Shown here one piece after another: positions 46,980-55,136 of a stretch of DNA of 64,000 nucleotides. Under the pieces are notes generated by a model. That model did no database searches, was not told where the DNA came from, and was given only the letters and a program-made list of their open reading frames with translations. Each line of letters begins with the position of its first letter. Position 1 is the first letter of the stretch. Made by a program: the position numbers and the translations under genes. This stretch comes from Portibacter lacus (GTDB lineage: Bacteria > Bacteroidota > Bacteroidia > Chitinophagales > Saprospiraceae): the NCBI RefSeq assembly GCF_021533215.1, contig NZ_JAJNKA010000003.1:310001-374000 (forward strand), written 5' to 3'.

Positions 46980-48125
46980 ATGAAAAAATTAATTTATTGG
47001 ACGCTTGCAATCATTATCATATGCTCATGTTCTGAGGATATTAAAGGGCCGACATCTTCTGAAGGCACGCCGCCCGGAAAAGTTGTGTTGAATAATGTAG
47101 AAAATTCAGCTGGTAAATCGATTATAGACTTTACATCACCACAAGATGAGGACTTACTTTACGTGAAAGCTACTTATGTAGTCAAAGGAGTTACGAAACA
47201 AGTTCAGGTTTCCAAATTTGAAAGTAAAATAACCGTAGAAGGATTTCCGAGTGCTGGAGAATACGATGTCGAATTAATTGCTGTGGATTTAAGTGGAAAT
47301 TCTTCAGAAACAACAGCAGTTAAGGTGAATCCTACAGAGCCCGAATTTTTATTGGTTGCGAAGACTATAACTATGATTCCTACTTTCGGGGGAATCATTA
47401 TGAGATGGGAAAATCTGAATAATGCACCATTAGAATTCTTGATTTATAGCACTGGAGATGATGGTTTAGAATATATAGAATCACATTTCTCTGGAGTGAC
47501 CAATGGGGAATTCGGATTGAGAGGTTTTGATAATACAGAAAAAGACTTTGGGGTTATTGTGAGAGATCGATGGAACAATGAGTCAGAGCTTGTAAGAAAT
47601 ACACTTACTCCTTTAAAAGAAGCGAGATTAGACAAAGCACTATTTGAAAAAATTATTCTTGATGATGATAATGACATGGATGCTTGGGAAGGTTTATATG
47701 AGTATGCTTATGATGACAACATCACTACTTTCAACCATACATGGGCAGGAAGTGGATGGCCTCAGAAGTTTACCATTGACCTAGGTGTAACCAAGAAATT
47801 AAGTCGATTTATCTTGACGCAACGACAATCATTTCCATACTCACATGGGAATCCAAGATTGTTTGAAATATGGGGAACCAATGAAACTCCAGCTCAAGAT
47901 GGAAGCATGGACAACTGGGTAAAACTAAAAGACTGCGTCGCATCGAAACCATCATTAGAAGGTGGTACAGCAGATGAAGACCAACAACATCTCATAGATG
48001 GCGACGAATACAACTTCGCTTTAGATGTTCCAGCAGTTAAATATGTACGATTAATAGTCAATGAAACTTGGGGCCAAACAGGGTTCATTCACGTCGGTGA
48101 ATTAACATTTTTCGGTCAAGAATAA
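46980..48125 (+). CDS. DUF5000/DUF4959-type lipoprotein with discoidin-like C-terminus
   Basis: I choose the ATG at 46980 (MKKLIYWTLAIIIICSC), 13 codons inside the longest frame, because it gives a clean lipoprotein signal with Cys15 or Cys17 and avoids overlap with susD. The 381-residue product has two Ig-like segments (GTPPGKVVLNNVENSAGKS; TITMIPTFGGIIMRW) and a C-terminal F5/8 type C-like domain (KFTIDLGVTKKLSRFILTQR, YVRLIVNETW). Such proteins accompany SusCD in many Bacteroidota and probably bind surface glycans. Confidence 0.82.
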   Translation: MKKLIYWTLAIIIICSCSEDIKGPTSSEGTPPGKVVLNNVENSAGKSIIDFTSPQDEDLLYVKATYVVKGVTKQVQVSKFESKITVEGFPSAGEYDVELIAVDLSGNSSETTAVKVNPTEPEFLLVAKTITMIPTFGGIIMRWENLNNAPLEFLIYSTGDDGLEYIESHFSGVTNGEFGLRGFDNTEKDFGVIVRDRWNNESELVRNTLTPLKEARLDKALFEKIILDDDNDMDAWEGLYEYAYDDNITTFNHTWAGSGWPQKFTIDLGVTKKLSRFILTQRQSFPYSHGNPRLFEIWGTNETPAQDGSMDNWVKLKDCVASKPSLEGGTADEDQQHLIDGDEYNFALDVPAVKYVRLIVNETWGQTGFIHVGELTFFGQE

Positions 48126-48154
48126 CCCTAGAATATTATTAGAAAAATCTCTAA

Positions 48155-49762
48155 ATGAGTATAAAAATGAAATATATATTAAATCTGATTATCGTTTTCT
48201 TTGTTTTGATCTCATGTTCAAAAATGGATGATGTCTATTCCGAATATGTTACTGAAGGTGAAGATATCTATGCTTCTGTGCCATATGACATCATGGATTT
48301 TTCAGGAAATAAAAGAATCAAATTATCATATATACTTAGAAATGCAGGCAATGTAAATAAGTGCATGGTCGAATGGGATAATGGAAATGGAAAGCAAGTA
48401 TTCGATGTTAGCCCCAAATTACCAATTGACACCATTTCAATGATCATAGACAATCTTGAAGAAAGGGACTACACTTTTATTCTAAAAATGGAAGATAGTT
48501 TTGGAAACGTTTCGGTAAAAAAAGAAATTGTTGCAACAGTATTCGGTGAAAAATTTCAAGCCTCCTTATCACCAAGAATAATCGGTTCTATGGTTGGTGG
48601 AAATACCGTTGATTCAATTGTAATCGACTGGATTCCAAGTAACGAGAAGCATGTCGGTGTATTGATAAACTACGAAAACACAGCAGGTGTACCGATGCAG
48701 AAGGAAGTAGGCCGATTCGATAGCAGAACGGTTATCCGTGACTGGAAGCCACTTTCTACATTAACATATACGTCTTATTACATTCCTAAACCTAGAGCAA
48801 TAGATACTTTCGAAGTTGCAGCTGAATTAGAATTACCAGATAGAATAGATTTTACGGGTGAAATGCTCGATAATTCTGAATGGGAAATCGTAGACTTTTC
48901 ATCGGAAGAAAATGCGGAAGCACAGTGGAGTGATTATGATTATCAAGGGAAAGCAGAAGCTGCAATCGATGGAATTCTAGAAACTTTCTGGCACACACAA
49001 TGGGATGCTGCTCAGCCTGATTACCCACATTATTTTACGTTTGACCTGAAAAAAACCGCAGCAATTAATAAGATAGCGTGCTATAGAAGACAAGGTGACG
49101 ATAGAGGACAGATCAGATTTAAAATATCTTCTAGTCTTAATGGAGTTGATTTTACGGAAATTGGAACCTATAACTACGATAACACCATTGACAATCAGAA
49201 TTATGATATTCCAATCACTACCGCTCGATATATTAAATATGAAGCGCTAGAAGGTGGTGAGTTTTTTGCCTTCCTTGCTGAAATAGAACTCCAAGGAAAT
49301 TACTTATCAAGTAACTTAGTCCCAACTTCTGACATCTCGATTCTTGATTTATCTTCAGAAGAAAATGCGGAAGCTCAATGGAGTGATTATGACTACCAAG
49401 GTAAAGTAGAAGCAGCATTCGACGGATTATTAGAAACATTCTGGCATACACAATGGGATGCTGACCAGCCTAACTATCCGCATTATTTCACCTTAGAGCT
49501 AGCGAATGAAATACAACTATCTGCAATCGAAAGCTTCCGTCGCCAAGGTGACGATAGAGGACAAACGAAGTTTAGAATTGAAACCAGCACAGATAATGTT
49601 ACGTGGGAATCCCAAGGAGAGTTTGATTTAAATGCTTCTTCAGACGAAGGACAACTCTATTACTTCACATTCCAGCCAAGTGCAAAATATATCAGATACA
49701 CCGCACTTGAAGGTCCTGAATTCTTTGCGTTCATGGCAGAAATGAATATCTATGGTGAATAA
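48155..49762 (+). CDS. DUF4998-type lipoprotein with two tandem discoidin domains
   Basis: A 535-residue lipoprotein (lipobox VLISC, Cys21; an ATG at 48167 is an alternative start). Residues 25-240 resemble DUF4998. Two F5/8 type C repeats follow at about 248-383 and 399-535, sharing SSEENAEAQWSDYDYQGK, LETFWHTQWDA and RRQGDDRGQ. This is a recent internal duplication, visible in DNA too. It closes the second SusCD operon and likely binds carbohydrate at the surface. Confidence 0.82.
   Translation: MSIKMKYILNLIIVFFVLISCSKMDDVYSEYVTEGEDIYASVPYDIMDFSGNKRIKLSYILRNAGNVNKCMVEWDNGNGKQVFDVSPKLPIDTISMIIDNLEERDYTFILKMEDSFGNVSVKKEIVATVFGEKFQASLSPRIIGSMVGGNTVDSIVIDWIPSNEKHVGVLINYENTAGVPMQKEVGRFDSRTVIRDWKPLSTLTYTSYYIPKPRAIDTFEVAAELELPDRIDFTGEMLDNSEWEIVDFSSEENAEAQWSDYDYQGKAEAAIDGILETFWHTQWDAAQPDYPHYFTFDLKKTAAINKIACYRRQGDDRGQIRFKISSSLNGVDFTEIGTYNYDNTIDNQNYDIPITTARYIKYEALEGGEFFAFLAEIELQGNYLSSNLVPTSDISILDLSSEENAEAQWSDYDYQGKVEAAFDGLLETFWHTQWDADQPNYPHYFTLELANEIQLSAIESFRRQGDDRGQTKFRIETSTDNVTWESQGEFDLNASSDEGQLYYFTFQPSAKYIRYTALEGPEFFAFMAEMNIYGE
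48897..49759 (+). repeat. tandem duplication encoding the two discoidin domains
   Basis: Two DNA segments, about 48897-49303 and 49349-49759, are offset by about 452 bases and encode near-parallel domains. Long stretches are alike at DNA level, for example GAAGAAAATGCGGAAGC and GGTGACGATAGAGGACA in both. The duplication is within one reading frame and recent enough for nucleotide similarity to persist. Confidence 0.75.
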
Positions 49763-49823
49763 AAAAGAAGTAATAACGAGACTGTGAATTAATGGATCGA
49801 TAAATAATATAAGAAATTGACCA

Positions 49824-51734
49824 TTATAGAACTAATTCATGTTGTGGAATTTCTATTTCTATCATGGTTCCGTGCTCATTGCGAATACTGATTTTAGCCC
49901 CCAGTTTCTTAGTAAATGACTTAATCAATTCCATACCTAATGTCTTAGACTTCACGGGTATTACTGTAAATGGAATGCCGAGTCCATTATCTGAAACTTT
50001 CAAGTACAGTTTCTCATCTAGTTTTTTCAATGTTACCGCAATCTCTCCATCTTGCTTGTTTTCGAAAGCATATTTAAGTGCATTACTTATTAACTCATTC
50101 GTAATTAAACCTAATGGCATAACGGTATCCACGTCTAGTTCAAGATCTTCGATATCCATTAAGATCTTTATATTCTTATCATTAATGTGATAAGTTGTGA
50201 TCAAGTTTTCTATTAAATCTTCAAAGTAATTCTTAACGCTAATATTCTTCAGGTTCTCTTTTTGATAAAGGCTTTTGTGCAATATAGACATCGACTCTAC
50301 CCTAGTTTTTCCCGTGTGTATGGCCGCAAGCGCACTCTCATCAACGATGTACTTAGACTGTAATGTCAATAACGAAGAGACGACCTGAAGATTATTTTTT
50401 ACTCGATGGTGAATTTCTTTAAGCAGAACATCTTTGTCTTTATTTGCCAATGAAATTTCTTCTTTCTGTTGCTTTGTTTTCTGGTACAACTTGAAAAGCC
50501 ACAGTAATAAGCCACTGAATGCAAGCAACCCAATGCCTAATCCTATATTTCTATATCGTGCATTTTTCAGCTTAATTTCTGTCAGTTCATTCTGAGTATT
50601 AAGCAATGCAATTTCAGATTCCTTTTCTACCGTTAGGTATTTGGTTTCCATTTCTTGTCGATACATGGTCTTGTCCTCTTCCGCAATATGATCTTGCAAT
50701 TCTTTCAGTTCGGACAGATTATCGAAAGCAGCCTCGAAATCGCCTTTTTCTTTGTTCATCTTCGCACTTAACTCATAGAATAGGATTTTTTGTTCCGCTA
50801 GATCTGATAGAAAAACATCCTCAGATATTTTATTAAGATACTTTTCTACCTGATTTAAATCACCTCTGCTAAAGGCCACTAATGCTAATCCATTGTAGAG
50901 ATTGATATTAAATGGGCTCTCTAATTGTTCGTATGGAAATTCAGATGCTCTGAGATAATATTTACCTGCTTCTTCCATGTTATCTAATTCAGCATATGCA
51001 TTACCCTTAGCAATGATAGTATGAATGAGATCTGTTTCACTATTAGCTTCTCTATAGATGGATTCTGCCTCATCCAATTTTTCTAAGGCCTTATCCAGTT
51101 CTGACATTTTGTAATAGGCCGTTGCCATATTAAAAGCAAGATTTCCCATTCCTAAGACATCACCAGACGCCTTTCTTAGCTCATAAGATTGTTCATAAAT
51201 CTTTATAGACTCATCATACCTTCCTAAGTTTCTATAAAAAATGCCTAGGTTATTAAGTAATCTACTTCGCCGCTTATCTAATCCATTTTCACGACAGATA
51301 TTAACTGCTTCGATATAAGGTTCGATGGCCTTCCCGATGAAACCCATCGTATAATGTGCGACCCCTATATTCGTCAGAAAATCAACTTTGTTTTCAAGAG
51401 GAAGCTGTAAGGAATCTATTAATATTAATCCCTTATCTAGCCAGAATAAACCCTCCTCGTATTTTCCTATTCTAGGAGCAATACCACCTATAGATCTATA
51501 GGTAACGAGTTTACCATTAGTATAATCTAATTGATCAGCAAGTAAAGCAGCCTGAACTAATACCAAGTAGGAAGTGTCCAAATTGATAGAAACCATTGCC
51601 TTCCCTAACTCATATCCCGCAAGAACAGCACTAGTATCTTGACGAGTATCGATAACTCTTTTTAGACTGTCAATGTTGGAAAAAGATGTGCAAGGAATAA
51701 CACAAATTAGCAATAGTGTATAGATTAGTTTCAT
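49824..51734 (-). CDS. TPR-containing sensor histidine kinase (HisKA_2 type)
   Basis: I start at 51734 (MKLIYTLLLICVIPCTSF, a signal peptide), not at the longer frame start at 51842. The 636-residue product has a periplasmic TPR array (about 60-350), a coiled coil, one membrane span (IGLGIGLLAFSGLLLWLF), and a cytoplasmic kinase with LLKEIHHRVKNNLQVVSSLL (phospho-acceptor His), NELISNALKYAF (N box) and KVSDNGLGIP (G box). No response regulator is adjacent, so its partner is elsewhere. Confidence 0.88.
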   Translation of the reverse strand: MKLIYTLLLICVIPCTSFSNIDSLKRVIDTRQDTSAVLAGYELGKAMVSINLDTSYLVLVQAALLADQLDYTNGKLVTYRSIGGIAPRIGKYEEGLFWLDKGLILIDSLQLPLENKVDFLTNIGVAHYTMGFIGKAIEPYIEAVNICRENGLDKRRSRLLNNLGIFYRNLGRYDESIKIYEQSYELRKASGDVLGMGNLAFNMATAYYKMSELDKALEKLDEAESIYREANSETDLIHTIIAKGNAYAELDNMEEAGKYYLRASEFPYEQLESPFNINLYNGLALVAFSRGDLNQVEKYLNKISEDVFLSDLAEQKILFYELSAKMNKEKGDFEAAFDNLSELKELQDHIAEEDKTMYRQEMETKYLTVEKESEIALLNTQNELTEIKLKNARYRNIGLGIGLLAFSGLLLWLFKLYQKTKQQKEEISLANKDKDVLLKEIHHRVKNNLQVVSSLLTLQSKYIVDESALAAIHTGKTRVESMSILHKSLYQKENLKNISVKNYFEDLIENLITTYHINDKNIKILMDIEDLELDVDTVMPLGLITNELISNALKYAFENKQDGEIAVTLKKLDEKLYLKVSDNGLGIPFTVIPVKSKTLGMELIKSFTKKLGAKISIRNEHGTMIEIEIPQHELVL

Positions 51735-51842
51735 TTGTGAAATTTTCAAAAAAATACAACTCGTGAGTATAATTAGTGTAAAATCGCAATTTTGTCGGTA
51801 TTCAAGTGTTAAAACCCAGGATAAAAGAGAAAATAATATCAT

Positions 51843-52073
51843 TTATAGGTTTCCACAGTCATTGACAACACCTTTTCTGCAAGGGGCTCTCATAATCATA
51901 TCCATTTGATTACTACTGATAAGACCTTACTTCACATTGACATAAAAAAAGGTAGCCATTAATCCTATATTCACAATAGTCTTCATAGGTCAATTTAATT
52001 TTCTATCAAAAAAATGACTGGTCATGCAACAAAAGTGATTAATTGCACACCATATAATTAAACAAGAGACAAA
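51843..52073. other. divergent intergenic region with a short palindrome
   Basis: Between the kinase and sigma genes. ATGACTGGTCAT (52014-52025) is a palindrome with five-base arms, about 50 bases before the sigma start. No consensus promoter with both boxes was found on either strand. Confidence 0.3.
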
Positions 52074-52610
52074 TTGATAAAAAACCAAATCATAAACCAA
52101 AAGCTCATTAAGGCTTGCATTGCGCAAAATCGGATGGCGCAACGTAAGCTGTATGAAGCTTATAAGGTTTATTTATTTGGTGTTGCGATGCGATATGCTA
52201 AAAATAAATTGGAAGCAGAGGACATCTTACAAGAAGGTTTTTTGAAAATATTGAAAGATATTAAATCTTGGACGCAGGCTGGACCATTAGAAGCATGGAT
52301 GAGGAAAATCATCGTCAATACGGCTTTGATGCATATCAGGAAATATCGAAAATTGGTTTTTCTCGATCTAGAAGAGCAACAATTTGATATACCTGATGTG
52401 ACTTTCGAAGAAAATGAAAGAGCAGAAGTCATCATCAAAATGATTCAATCCCTGCCGGATCCATACCAGACCATTTTCAATTTAAAAGCCTTGGATGGAT
52501 ATTCCTATGCAGAGATTTCAGAAAAACTAAATATTAAGGAAGCAACATTGAGATCTCATTATTTAAGAGCAAGAAATAAGCTACAAGACGTACTTCAAAA
52601 AGAATTTTAA
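52074..52610 (+). CDS. ECF-type RNA polymerase sigma factor
   Basis: A 178-residue ECF sigma factor beginning with TTG. Region 2 is seen in QRKLYEAYKVYLFGVAMRYA and AEDILQEGFLKILKDI, region 4 in LPDPYQTIFNLKALDGYSY with HTH AEISEKLNIKEATLRSHYLRA. It is followed by a membrane-anchored barrel protein and a GIN-domain lipoprotein, a set different from the FecR loci. It may be regulated by the next gene product. Confidence 0.85.
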   Translation: MIKNQIINQKLIKACIAQNRMAQRKLYEAYKVYLFGVAMRYAKNKLEAEDILQEGFLKILKDIKSWTQAGPLEAWMRKIIVNTALMHIRKYRKLVFLDLEEQQFDIPDVTFEENERAEVIIKMIQSLPDPYQTIFNLKALDGYSYAEISEKLNIKEATLRSHYLRARNKLQDVLQKEF

Positions 52611-52644
52611 GAAAGAGAATGGAGGACTAAATAAATAAGTAAAT

Positions 52645-53958
52645 ATGAAGGACAACAATAATATAGAAGATTTTTTCAAGCATTCGTTAGAAGGATTTAA
52701 CGATGTACCTTCTGATCAAGTTTGGAAAAATATCGATGGTGAACTTGGCAATTCTAGTAATATCTGGAAACGGAATTTACTCGGCTTCCTCTCAGTAAGT
52801 CTAGGTATAGCCTTGCTATGCTTAGCTTGTTATTCGTACAACTTGAAACAAGAATTAAATACTAAAATAGACCAACTAAATAGCTCGCAGCATACCATTA
52901 ATACTTACCACTCTGAGAATTTATCTTTAAATAAGGAGGTCAAATTACTCAATCAGGAAATTAATGAAATCAAGGTATCTGACGAAAATGCCAATATCAA
53001 GAAAATAGTTCCTGCATCTACTGAACAGTATACTTCGTCACAAAATACTCGCAGTCATAACAAAACCATTTATGATATAAATCAGAGCCGTAACTTCAAC
53101 GAAAATATAAATTTACATGCAATAAATGATTCCGTAGATTCTAATTTCACTGATGCTAGCATCCTCACGGATGAAGCCAATAGTAGACAAAATTATGCTG
53201 AATCTCTAGACAGAGAAAATTCAAAATTAGCAATCTCTGAATTAAGAAAAACTCGTACTCAAATTACAATTCCTGAAAAATCAGCTTCTCAGCTAACCAA
53301 AGATAAAAAATTGAAATTTCTCAATCCCAACCTTACATTTAATGGGATCGAAAGTGCTAATTACTCAACTGGAAATATCAAATATGGGTTGACTGGTTCC
53401 ATTCTAGGAACTGGAACAGAAGTAACCTCAGGCCTAAATCCTGGCTTCAGCGCAGGACTAGAAATGGAAATGAAATTGTACAAGCAATTATGGTTTACGA
53501 CGGATCTGAGGTTTAATCGCAATAATTATGTAATGGAATTTATGGGCGTTAATCCACAGCAAGAAAGCGACTTCCCTACCCCACGTACACTGAGTGCTAC
53601 TTTTAACAATGTGGATGTCCAAAATAGTTACTTTGATTTTCCTGTTGGCTTAAGTTATAATATAGCACTTGGCAAAAACAACGTATTCTTTGTTAATCCA
53701 GGTTTTTCTTGGCAATTCTACTTACCTCAAAAATTCATCTACAATACGGTTGAAAACGATCGAGTGCTCTATTCAGAAGAGAGATATTTTGTGTACTTCG
53801 GATCAGCATTTTTAAATATTGGAGTAGAAAGAAAGATCTCGAAAAATAATATTTTCCAATTAGGGTTATGGGCTGAAAAAGGGCTCGAAGATTATGGAAT
53901 AGAGAATAGAAATATAATGAATTATGGTTTAAAGGTGTCTTTGCTATTTACTAATTAA
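52645..53958 (+). CDS. membrane-anchored protein with outer-membrane beta-barrel-like C-terminus
   Basis: A 437-residue protein. The first 40 residues (EDFFKHSLEGFNDVPSDQVW) resemble the cytoplasmic part of Bacteroidota anti-sigma-like proteins; a membrane span lies at about 44-65, then a coiled coil and polar linker, then a C-terminal region (about 230-437) of alternating strands like a small porin-type barrel (YGLTGSILGTGTEV, FTTDLRFNRNNYVMEF, FDFPVGLSYNIAL). It follows the sigma gene by 34 bases and may restrain it; that is inferred from context. Confidence 0.75.
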   Translation: MKDNNNIEDFFKHSLEGFNDVPSDQVWKNIDGELGNSSNIWKRNLLGFLSVSLGIALLCLACYSYNLKQELNTKIDQLNSSQHTINTYHSENLSLNKEVKLLNQEINEIKVSDENANIKKIVPASTEQYTSSQNTRSHNKTIYDINQSRNFNENINLHAINDSVDSNFTDASILTDEANSRQNYAESLDRENSKLAISELRKTRTQITIPEKSASQLTKDKKLKFLNPNLTFNGIESANYSTGNIKYGLTGSILGTGTEVTSGLNPGFSAGLEMEMKLYKQLWFTTDLRFNRNNYVMEFMGVNPQQESDFPTPRTLSATFNNVDVQNSYFDFPVGLSYNIALGKNNVFFVNPGFSWQFYLPQKFIYNTVENDRVLYSEERYFVYFGSAFLNIGVERKISKNNIFQLGLWAEKGLEDYGIENRNIMNYGLKVSLLFTN

Positions 53959-53995
53959 TAGTAATTGCTCGAAGTACAAGAGCTTTTACACTCGT

Positions 53996-54013
53996 TTTGA
54001 CAAAGTTGTCAAA
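53996..54013. promoter_or_regulatory. 18-base perfect palindrome upstream of the GIN lipoprotein
   Basis: TTTGACAAAGTTGTCAAA has eight-base arms around AG and ends 31 bases before the ATG of the next gene. It resembles a dimeric regulator operator. TTGAC/GTCAA half-sites also occur at 61702-61716 around a five-base spacer. No T-run follows, so it is not a terminator. Confidence 0.4.
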
Positions 54014-54044
54014 GCATAATTATTTACACTAAAAAATAGAAAAA

Positions 54045-54788
54045 ATGAAAAAAATAAATATCGCATTCATAGCAGCGATTATAGGTATAGTTTCCTTCAC
54101 TAGCTGCGAAAAAGAATTATTCGGCTGTATTTCCGGGAAAGGTGAAAAAGAAACGCGGATTGTTTCTTTCGAAAAAATTGAAGGATTTGATGTCGATGGA
54201 TCTAATAATGTAATCATCATGGAAGGTGATGAGCAGTTAATAGAAATTACATCTTATCCAAATATAATTGATCGATGGATAGAAGATTCTTCTGTAGAAG
54301 ATGGAATTCTTAGGGCCGGAATAAGAAGGTGTGTAACGGGGTTCAAGAAAAATGATATTGAAATACGTGCAACCATTTCATCTTTGAAATTAGTCGCTAT
54401 CTCTGGAAGTGGAGACGTAGAAACTGTTGGCACATTCGAAAATGTTGATGATCTAGAAATTGATATTTCGGGATCCGGAGAGATGGATTTAGATTTAGGT
54501 GACAATATGGACTTTATAGATATCAAAGTTTCAGGTTCTGGCAATATTAAAATTTCAGGGGCTAATAATGAAACTGAAATCCGAGTCAGTGGTAGTGGTA
54601 AAATCCGAAATTTTGATTTAGTATCTCAGTCATGTTCCGTAAGAGTATCTGGATCTGGTGATGCAGAAGTCAATGTAGTGAATGACTTAGAAGTCAAAAT
54701 TACAGGATCTGGTGATGTATGCTATAAAGGTCAACCTATTGTTAATTCCAATATTACAGGCTCTGGAAATATAAAAAATTGCAACTAG
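54045..54788 (+). CDS. GIN-head-domain (DUF2807) lipoprotein
   Basis: A 247-residue lipoprotein with lipobox SFTSC (Cys21). The body is a right-handed beta-helix of repeated SGSG turns (ISGSGDVETVG, ISGSGEMDLDL, VSGSGNIKISG, VSGSGDAEVN, ITGSGDV), the hallmark of the GIN head domain. A DVDGSNNVIIMEGDEQ segment starts the domain. It lies at the end of the sigma/barrel unit. Function in the family is not established. Confidence 0.88.
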   Translation: MKKINIAFIAAIIGIVSFTSCEKELFGCISGKGEKETRIVSFEKIEGFDVDGSNNVIIMEGDEQLIEITSYPNIIDRWIEDSSVEDGILRAGIRRCVTGFKKNDIEIRATISSLKLVAISGSGDVETVGTFENVDDLEIDISGSGEMDLDLGDNMDFIDIKVSGSGNIKISGANNETEIRVSGSGKIRNFDLVSQSCSVRVSGSGDAEVNVVNDLEVKITGSGDVCYKGQPIVNSNITGSGNIKNCN

Positions 54789-54816
54789 AATCATTTTTCA
54801 AATAGTCTTAGTGAGA

Positions 54817-54851
54817 AAAAGAAAGGAGCTTTTGCTTCCTTTCTTTTCTTG
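54817..54851 (+). terminator. intrinsic terminator after the GIN lipoprotein gene
   Basis: AAAAGAAAGGAGC (54817-54829) pairs with GCTTCCTTTCTTTT (54834-54847) with one bulged T, around a TTTT loop, and T-rich sequence follows. It lies 29 bases after the stop codon and ends the sigma/barrel/GIN unit. Confidence 0.75.
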
Positions 54852-55136
54852 CGCTATCTATTAATTTATAAAATTCTAATTAATCAATATTTGAGGAGAG
54901 ATATACAAGATATTAATTTAAAAAAGAAGAGTTATTTAGTTAAAGTTCAAGTTTCTTAGCAAGGTTTTAATTTGTTAATTACTTCTAAGATCAAACTAAA
55001 GCCATTTTTTTATCAATCGAAATATTGCCACCAAGCTTATTAGCTTTCATTTTCAATTTATTAGTTCTTGGATGTCCATACATGTCGCCCTCTATCGGAA
55101 GAGCAATTAAACTCTTATCAGAATACACGCCTTAAA
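54852..55136. other. intergenic stretch with a small minus-strand ORF
   Basis: AT-rich sequence with no recognised gene except the 45-codon ORF at 54991-55128, listed separately. No promoter with both consensus boxes was seen. Confidence 0.4.
54991..55128 (-). CDS. small ORF or gene remnant downstream of the MFS gene
   Basis: A 45-codon ORF from a GTG at 55128, reading VYSDKSLIALPIEGDMYGHP and onward to KKMALV. It starts eight bases after the MFS gene ends, on the same strand. The composition looks protein-like (balanced, charged) but I do not recognise it. It may be the tail of a decayed gene or a genuine small protein. Confidence 0.25.
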   Translation of the reverse strand: MYSDKSLIALPIEGDMYGHPRTNKLKMKANKLGGNISIDKKMALV

